This document shows, piece after piece, positions 7,297 through 10,894 of a stretch of DNA of 10,894 nt. The notes beneath the pieces were generated by a model that was not told the DNA's origin, searched no databases, and saw only the letters and a list, made by a program, of their open reading frames with translations. The stretch's first letter is position 1. Each line of letters opens with the position of its first letter. This DNA is from SHLQ01 sp964494395 (GTDB taxonomy: Bacteria; Actinomycetota; Acidimicrobiia; Acidimicrobiales; SHLQ01): NCBI GenBank assembly GCA_964494395.1, contig CAZBTI010000116.1:1-10894 (forward strand). Reading direction: 5' to 3'. Made by a program: the position numbers and the translations under genes.

Positions 7297-7324
7297 TGGC
7301 GTTGGCCTCGGACAGCTGGCGTTG
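7297..7324 (+). repeat. Direct repeat TGGCGTTG, 20-bp period, upstream of pgeF
   Basis: TGGCGTTG occurs at 7297-7304 and again at 7317-7324, a 20-bp period or about two helical turns. It sits immediately upstream of the -10-like box before pgeF. It could be a paired regulator site or chance in a short spacer. Confidence 0.25.
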
Positions 7325-7329
7325 ACGAC

Positions 7330-7335
7330 TAGCCT
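7330..7335 (+). promoter_or_regulatory. Candidate -10 box (TAGCCT) for a leaderless pgeF transcript
   Basis: TAGCCT ends 8 nt before the ATG at 7344, so transcription could begin at or next to the start codon. No Shine-Dalgarno precedes that ATG, which fits leaderless translation, common in Actinomycetota. The -35 region is weak. Confidence 0.3.
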
Positions 7336-7343
7336 TTCGCACT

Positions 7344-8063
7344 ATGGCTGAACGGCATCATTTCCCCCGTCGCGATGGATCTCTCGTCGAGGTGGTGTGG
7401 ACCGCTGCTTCGGACGGCGACTTCCATATCGATGGCGATCGACCAGCGTTGACCGAGCGGCGCGCAGGCATTATGCCGGGTGCTTGGGCTGTGGCGCGGC
7501 AAGTCCACGGGAACCGCGTTGTCGACGCTGAGGAAAGCCTCGGGACGCTCGATTTGCCGGAGGCCGACGCGATCACCACGTCTGCAGTTGGGCAACCAAT
7601 ATCGGTCCAGGGCGCTGATTGCGCACCGATTGCGTTCGTGACGAATCGCGGTCCTATCGGGGTTGCTCACGCTGGTTGGCGAGGCTTGGCAGGCGGCGTG
7701 ATAGCTGCGGTTGATGAACGACTTCGCGAAGGGAACGCCCGGGTGGAACGGGCAGTCGTCGGCCCGGTCATTTGCACCGACTGCTACGAGTTTGGTGCCG
7801 AGGATCTCGATCATGTTGCGAGCCAACTCGGTGAGGACGTGCGAGCAACAACATCTTCTGGAAGCCCCGCCCTCGACATGCGAGCGGGAATTATCTCGGC
7901 ATTCGATGCCATCGACGTGACTACCGTCGACTTCGTAGGAGGGTGTTCTTCGTGCGATGGCGGCTTTTCTCACCGCGCTCGTCAGGATCTTCAGCGGCAT
8001 TGTTTGGTCGCTCAGATTCGTCCGGGCGGGCCTGACGGCTTTGCTCGTGGAGCGGAGAAATGA
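7344..8063 (+). CDS. pgeF: PgeF/YfiH-family peptidoglycan editing factor
   Basis: Multicopper-polyphenol-oxidase-like (laccase domain, formerly DUF152) protein of 239 residues. The E. coli member hydrolyses UDP-MurNAc-L-Ser, removing precursors in which MurC added Ser instead of Ala; related proteins have been reported as purine nucleoside-cleaving enzymes. The metal-binding set is present: His55 in RQVHGN, Cys93 in GADCAPI and His109 in AHAGWRG. The later blocks GPVICTDCYEFG and VGGCSSCDGGFSHRARQD match the family, with extra cysteines. The gene commonly follows ftsZ in Gram-positive clusters, and the murC gene upstream makes the wall-proofreading role attractive. The ATG at 7344 has no Shine-Dalgarno and a TAGCCT box 8 nt upstream. 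The stop overlaps the next start as ATGA. Confidence 0.9.
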   Translation: MAERHHFPRRDGSLVEVVWTAASDGDFHIDGDRPALTERRAGIMPGAWAVARQVHGNRVVDAEESLGTLDLPEADAITTSAVGQPISVQGADCAPIAFVTNRGPIGVAHAGWRGLAGGVIAAVDERLREGNARVERAVVGPVICTDCYEFGAEDLDHVASQLGEDVRATTSSGSPALDMRAGIISAFDAIDVTTVDFVGGCSSCDGGFSHRARQDLQRHCLVAQIRPGGPDGFARGAEK

Positions 8064-8731
8064 GTAACAGCGAAATGACCGACCGAACAATGACCCTTCC
8101 AGACGAACTTGTGGCCGAGCGCTTGGACACCGTTCGAACCGCCATTACCGATCTCGGACGCGCTGACGTACAGATCGTTGCGGTGACAAAGGGGTTCGAT
8201 GCGAGTGCCGTGCATACTGCAAAGCAACTGCGGCTCACTCAGGTTGGTGAGAATTATGCGCAGGAGATCATCGAGAAGACAGACGACTTCGTGGGCCTTA
8301 CCGTCAACTTTCTGGGCCGCATCCAACGCAACAAAGTTCGCAAGGTCTGTGAAGTCGTGGATGTTTGGCAGAGCGTCGCCCGGCCCGAAATTCTGCGCGA
8401 GATCGGCAAACGCACCGAGAATGCTCGGGTGTTGATCCAGATCCAACCCGAGGGCGACGACTCGAAAGACGGCGTACGTCCCCCTCACCTTCCAGAGATG
8501 TTTGCGATCGCCGATGAACTGGGTGTTCAGGTCGAAGGGCTGATGACTATCGGCGTGCTGGGTAACCCGGAGGCCACGACGCGATGCTTCTCTGAAGTGG
8601 CTGGGCTGGCCGACGAGTACGAGGTGCCGGTGCGTTCGATGGGGATGAGTGGGGACTATCGCGAGGCTTTGGTCGCTGGTTCCACGATGCTGCGGCTGGG
8701 ATCTGTACTGTTTGGACCACGCCCGACCTAG
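8060..8731 (+). CDS. yggS: YggS/PLPBP-family pyridoxal phosphate homeostasis protein
   Basis: Fold-type III, alanine-racemase-like PLP-binding protein of 223 residues. Its family has no known enzymatic reaction and buffers pyridoxal 5'-phosphate and amino-acid pools in the cytoplasm. The PLP lysine is Lys44 in AVTKGFD. Other signatures are GENYAQE, FLGRIQRNKVRK (Arg where many have His in FIGHLQ), LIQIQPEGDDSKDGV, GLMTIG and SMGMSGDY...LRLGSVLFGPR, which form the phosphate-binding end of the barrel. The gene sits in this position, after pgeF and before sepF, across many Gram-positive clusters. The ATG at 8060 overlaps the pgeF stop; GGAG at 8054-8057 is very close to it, so starts at 8075 or 8090 are also possible and would fit the usual N-terminus. 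Confidence 0.92.
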   Translation: MSNSEMTDRTMTLPDELVAERLDTVRTAITDLGRADVQIVAVTKGFDASAVHTAKQLRLTQVGENYAQEIIEKTDDFVGLTVNFLGRIQRNKVRKVCEVVDVWQSVARPEILREIGKRTENARVLIQIQPEGDDSKDGVRPPHLPEMFAIADELGVQVEGLMTIGVLGNPEATTRCFSEVAGLADEYEVPVRSMGMSGDYREALVAGSTMLRLGSVLFGPRPT

Positions 8732-8739
8732 AGCCGCAC

Positions 8740-8759
8740 CTGAGTCCTCGAGGATTCGG
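8740..8759 (+). terminator. Stem-loop after the yggS-type gene
   Basis: CTGAGTCC (8740-8747) pairs with GGATTCGG (8752-8759) over eight positions, two of them G-U, around a TCGA loop. The centre TCCTCGAGGA is a perfect DNA palindrome. It begins 9 nt after the stop and has no U-tract. It overlaps by three bases a second hairpin (8757-8769), so the two cannot both form in full. It may act as a terminator or as control in front of sepF. Confidence 0.4.
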
Positions 8760-8769
8760 AGCATCTCCG
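8757..8769 (+). other. Second small hairpin in the sepF upstream region
   Basis: CGGAG (8757-8761) and CTCCG (8765-8769) form a perfect 5-bp stem with a CAT loop. It shares 8757-8759 with the preceding stem-loop, and falls between the expected -35 region and the -10-like box of sepF. Confidence 0.3.
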
Positions 8770-8778
8770 TCAACGTTG

Positions 8779-8784
8779 TAGTGT
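8779..8784 (+). promoter_or_regulatory. Candidate -10 box (TAGTGT) for sepF
   Basis: TAGTGT fits TANNNT and would start transcription near 8791, a leader of about 15 nt with the ribosome site at its 5' end. TTCGGA at 8755-8760 is a weak -35 candidate with an 18-nt spacer. A perfect 8-bp palindrome, CAACGTTG (8771-8778), abuts the box. Confidence 0.3.
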
Positions 8785-8789
8785 GTAAA

Positions 8790-8797
8790 GGAAGGAG
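8790..8797 (+). promoter_or_regulatory. Shine-Dalgarno (GGAAGGAG) for sepF
   Basis: AAGGAG ends 8 nt before the ATG at 8806 and fixes the SepF start, so that the protein begins with its membrane-binding helix. Confidence 0.75.
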
Positions 8798-8805
8798 ACG
8801 CCTCG

Positions 8806-9540
8806 ATGTCGTTTATGAAAAAAGCAGTTGTTTGGCTTGGGCTGAACGAGGAATATCCCGATAGCGCTACCGATCCTGCCTACGTCGAAGACGGCTGGGA
8901 CGGTGATGGAGCGTCTAGTGAGACGAATGTCGGTCCCGGTCCCAAGCGGAACGCGAGTGAGGCGTCCAATGCTTCCCAGCCTGCGTCGAGTAGCCCGGAG
9001 CGCCAGAGCGGGGGAGTGCGAGCAGTGCCGATGGATGACACAGCGAATGCTGGTGATGGCGCGAATGCTGGTGATGGNNNNNNNNNNNNNNNNNNNNNNN
9101 NNNNNNNNNNNNNNNNNNNNNNNNNNNNNNNNNNNNNNNNNNNNNNNNNNNNNNNNNNNNNNNNNNNNNNNNNNNNNGCGAATGCTGGTGATGGCGCGAA
9201 TGCTGGTGATGGGGCGAATGCTGGTGGCGCTGGTTCGGCCGGTGCAGCGGGGAGCCGCACGGTCCGGGCCGTTCCTCTAGCCGAGACTCCGCCGCCACAA
9301 GTGGTGGTACCCGAGTCGTTCAACAACGCTCAGGACGTTGCGGACATCTACAAGGAAACAACTCCCGTTGTGGTCGATCTAACGAATGCTGAGCGAGATC
9401 TGGCGCGTCGCCTGATCGATTTCAGCGCGGGGCTCTGCTACGGCCTCGGTGGTCAGATGGAGCGACTCAACACCGATCTGTACCTGTTGATCCCCGATGG
9501 CGCCGAGGTCTCGGCTGCCGACCGGGAGCGCTTTTCCTAA
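8806..9540 (+). CDS. sepF: SepF, FtsZ membrane anchor, with repeat linker and assembly gap
   Basis: Cytoplasmic protein that tethers FtsZ filaments to the membrane and bundles them. Residues 1-15 (MSFMKKAVVWLGLNE) are the expected amphipathic membrane-targeting helix. A long linker follows, carrying a tandem ANAGDG repeat interrupted by 100 Ns, so the true length is unknown. The C-terminal SepF core starts near VVVPESFNNAQDVAD, continues through PVVVDLTNAERDLARRLIDF and FSAGLCYGLGGQMERL, and ends in YLLIPDGAEVS, all matching the beta-sandwich domain that binds the FtsZ C-terminal peptide. That peptide is intact in the FtsZ of this window. VRAVP occurs on both sides of the repeat. The frame is open across the N run as written, but its length is arbitrary, so continuity is inferred. 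No ylmG/yggT gene follows. Confidence 0.93.
   Translation: MSFMKKAVVWLGLNEEYPDSATDPAYVEDGWDGDGASSETNVGPGPKRNASEASNASQPASSSPERQSGGVRAVPMDDTANAGDGANAGDXXXXXXXXXXXXXXXXXXXXXXXXXXXXXXXXXXANAGDGANAGDGANAGGAGSAGAAGSRTVRAVPLAETPPPQVVVPESFNNAQDVADIYKETTPVVVDLTNAERDLARRLIDFSAGLCYGLGGQMERLNTDLYLLIPDGAEVSAADRERFS
9043..9227 (+). repeat. 18-bp tandem repeat in the SepF linker (ANAGDG units)
   Basis: The unit GCGAATGCTGGTGATGGC encodes Ala-Asn-Ala-Gly-Asp-Gly. Visible copies start at 9043, 9061 (its last base falls in the gap), 9178 and 9196, and a degenerate copy starts at 9214 (ANAGGA). The intact copies match at the DNA level except for one final-base change, including codon choice, which points to recent slippage or unequal recombination. 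The copy number inside the gap is unknown. Confidence 0.93.
9078..9177. other. Assembly gap (100 Ns) within the SepF repeat
   Basis: A run of exactly 100 Ns, the usual placeholder for a gap of unknown size. It begins one base before a repeat-unit boundary and ends at one. A perfect array would need 1 + 18n bases (91 or 109, for example), so 100 is not a real length. Confidence 0.95.
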
Positions 9541-9548
9541 ATCTGCCA

Positions 9549-9569
9549 CGCAGCGGAGTGATTTCTGCG
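9549..9569 (+). terminator. Weak stem-loop after sepF
   Basis: CGCAG (9549-9553) and CTGCG (9565-9569) are perfect 5-bp arms around an 11-nt loop, 8 nt after the sepF stop. There is no U-tract and the loop is large, so a terminator role is only a possibility. Confidence 0.2.
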
Positions 9570-9643
9570 ATGTGAGGGCTGATTCGGGCGCTGAGCCTTG
9601 TGGGCCGTTCTCAAGGTAAGTCGTCCAAGGATTTCACCCCTTC

Positions 9644-9657
9644 GTGTCGGTCGACAC
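9644..9657. promoter_or_regulatory. Dyad GTGTCG-GT-CGACAC abutting the divIVA-type promoter
   Basis: Perfect 6-bp inverted arms (9644-9649 and 9652-9657) are separated by 2 bp and directly touch the TAGTAT -10-like box. Each arm contains GACAC, on opposite strands; GACAC is the core recognised by the sporulation and division regulator WhiA in Streptomyces. The position, between -35 and -10, suits a regulator that acts on promoter opening. That WhiA acts here is inference. Confidence 0.4.
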
Positions 9658-9663
9658 TAGTAT
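9658..9663 (+). promoter_or_regulatory. Candidate -10 box (TAGTAT) for a leaderless divIVA-type transcript
   Basis: TAGTAT ends 7 nt before the ATG at 9671, so transcription is predicted at or within a base of the start codon. No purine-rich ribosome site precedes that ATG. No good -35 is seen; with a 17-nt spacer it would read CACCCC. Confidence 0.45.
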
Positions 9664-9670
9664 CGCCGTC

Positions 9671-10894
9671 ATGGATTTGGTGCGTGAAATCAAAGATGTT
9701 CGCTTTGCGATGGCTCACAAGGGCTACGACCCTGCCGCTGTTGACTCTTACCTCGCGAAGTTGCGTGCTGATCTGACGCAGATCGAGGCCGATCGTGAGG
9801 TGACCGACCGGCGCATTGCTGACCTCGAGAGTCAAATTGCGAACAACCCGAGCAGCGAGACTGAGGGCACGTTGCGCCGAACGTTGCTCCTGGCTCAGCG
9901 ACTTGCTGATGAGACCGAAGCTGAAGCCACCGCCGCAGCGAGCGAACTCGTCAATTCCGCGACGAAGGAGTCCGAGGCGCTCCGCGAGGCCGCTAACACC
10001 GAGACGACGGCCCAACGCGAGGAGGCCGAACGCGAAGTGGCCGACCTCCGAGAGTCTGCACGCGTTGAGACCGAGCAGGCTCGCGCGGATGCCACCGCCG
10101 AAGCTGAACGTCTTGTCAGCGAGGCTCAGGTTGAGGCCGAGTCGGTCCGCTCGTCGGCGAACGATGAGGCTGCTTCCATCCGTTCACAGATCGAGGTCGA
10201 CCTCGCTGCATCGCAGGACGAAGTATCGCGGGTTCGCGCTGCCCTCGAAGACGAAGCAACCAAGTCGCGCACGGAAACTCGAGCGAAAGCAGAAGCAACC
10301 CTCGCCGAGGCCGAAGCTGCAGGTAAGGAGCGAGTTGAGGCCCTTGAACTCACTGCTCAGACCGAGGCTGCTGAGCTGCGAGAGCCGATTCGGTCCGAAG
10401 TGGCCGAGCTCGAAGGAGTGCGTTCCAAGCTCCAATCGGATGTATCTGCTCTCGAAACGCACCTCGAGGCTCAGCGCATTCGCGTGCGGGACGCCATCGA
10501 GGCGCTTCGGGTTGGCATGTCTGGATCGATCGAAGATCTTGAGCGTGTTGCTGACGATGACGACCTTCTCGGTGTGCAGCCAGCTCCTGAGCACAGTGGT
10601 GTAAGCGGGGATGATGTCGAGCGGGCTCCCGATGTCGAGATTCTTGAGAGTTCCTTCGCCGGCGCTCCGGCACAGCCGACCGTCGATGGTGTCGAGGATG
10701 CTGCGATTGCTGGTCTCGACCTCGATGCTGTGAACGAAGATGAAACTGTGCACGCCGATGACACGGTGAACGCCGATGGCGACGTGGAAGATGACGCGGA
10801 GATGGGGAGCGGTGACACTGCCGTCGAAGACGCAACTGCTGAAGATGACGCGCTGACCAATGACGAGATGTCCGAAGACACCGCGCTGGAAGAC
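9671..10894 (+). CDS. DivIVA-domain coiled-coil protein, 3'-truncated
   Basis: The frame is open from this ATG to the window edge, at least 408 residues with no stop. The N-terminus carries a DivIVA-type motif: Phe12, then HKGYDPAAVDSYLAKL with Gly18, Tyr19 and Asp20. DivIVA/Wag31 proteins bind curved membrane at poles and septa and recruit growth machinery. Residues about 40-280 are Ala/Glu/Arg-rich with regular hydrophobic spacing and almost no Pro, a long coiled coil. From about 285 the sequence becomes an acidic, low-complexity tail (DDDDLLG, then many Asp, Glu, Ala and Thr). Mycobacterial Wag31 is about 260 residues, so this one is much longer. The position after sepF is the usual one for divIVA. 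His16 stands where B. subtilis DivIVA has its membrane-inserting Phe. The in-frame GTG at 9644 is an alternative start with no good ribosome site. Confidence 0.85.
   Translation, partial: MDLVREIKDVRFAMAHKGYDPAAVDSYLAKLRADLTQIEADREVTDRRIADLESQIANNPSSETEGTLRRTLLLAQRLADETEAEATAAASELVNSATKESEALREAANTETTAQREEAEREVADLRESARVETEQARADATAEAERLVSEAQVEAESVRSSANDEAASIRSQIEVDLAASQDEVSRVRAALEDEATKSRTETRAKAEATLAEAEAAGKERVEALELTAQTEAAELREPIRSEVAELEGVRSKLQSDVSALETHLEAQRIRVRDAIEALRVGMSGSIEDLERVADDDDLLGVQPAPEHSGVSGDDVERAPDVEILESSFAGAPAQPTVDGVEDAAIAGLDLDAVNEDETVHADDTVNADGDVEDDAEMGSGDTAVEDATAEDDALTNDEMSEDTALED

Noticed and set aside
9043..9227. CRISPR array
   Set aside because: The units are contiguous 18-mers with no spacers, in frame inside sepF.
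9816..10604. 262-residue plus-strand frame rich in Arg, Ser and Pro
   Set aside because: It is a frame-shifted shadow of the divIVA-type gene, whose own frame is open from 9671 to the edge and has the coiled-coil signal.
10184..10881. Several minus-strand frames opposite the 3' end
   Set aside because: They arise from the GC-rich coiled-coil and acidic-tail coding sequence and have Ser/Arg low-complexity composition only.
1..10894. tRNA, rRNA, insertion sequences, phage or defence genes
   Set aside because: No such sequence was recognised; every sizeable gene belongs to the division and wall cluster, with no sign of transfer.

Overview
The window carries the distal half of a division and cell-wall (dcw) cluster. 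All genes lie on the plus strand in the order ftsW (5'-truncated), murG, murC, murB, ftsQ, ftsZ, pgeF (yfiH family), yggS-type PLP protein gene, sepF, and a DivIVA-domain coiled-coil gene that runs off the 3' edge. The DNA is GC-rich. The cluster has sepF and a divIVA-type gene downstream of ftsZ and no ftsA in view, which points to Actinomycetota. A type II murB between murC and ftsQ is unlike Mycobacterium or Streptomyces and suggests a deep-branching class such as Acidimicrobiia; that placement is inference. A run of exactly 100 Ns inside sepF suggests a draft assembly or metagenome scaffold.

Layout: 1-5760 is a tightly packed block. The ftsW-murG gap is 10 nt, murG/murC overlap by ATGA, murC/murB overlap by one base (TGATG), and the murB-ftsQ gap is 19 nt, so it is probably one transcript. 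Positions 5761-6018 are a 258-nt non-coding region before ftsZ that holds inverted repeats, a strong hairpin, a near-palindrome and a TAGTCT -10-like box. ftsZ (6019-7260) is followed by an 83-nt spacer, then pgeF and the yggS-type gene, which overlap by ATGA. A 74-nt spacer with two overlapping hairpins and a -10-like box precedes sepF. A 130-nt spacer with an operator-like dyad and a -10-like box precedes the divIVA-type gene.

How the genes work together: MurB and MurC act in UDP-MurNAc precursor synthesis, MurG makes lipid II, and FtsW polymerises lipid II at the septum. FtsQ belongs to the divisome. FtsZ forms the Z-ring and SepF tethers it to the membrane, which is the usual arrangement where FtsA is absent. 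PgeF proofreads wall precursors, the YggS-type protein buffers PLP, and the DivIVA-type coiled coil is expected at poles or septa.

The window is a conserved housekeeping locus, and I do not see a new multi-gene system in it. The parts that merit a second look are: a DNA-level 18-bp tandem repeat in the SepF linker that the assembly could not close; a perfect GACAC-containing dyad abutting the -10 box of a probably leaderless divIVA-type gene; a recurring TAGYNT box before ftsZ, pgeF, sepF and divIVA; and RNA-structure candidates between ftsQ and ftsZ.
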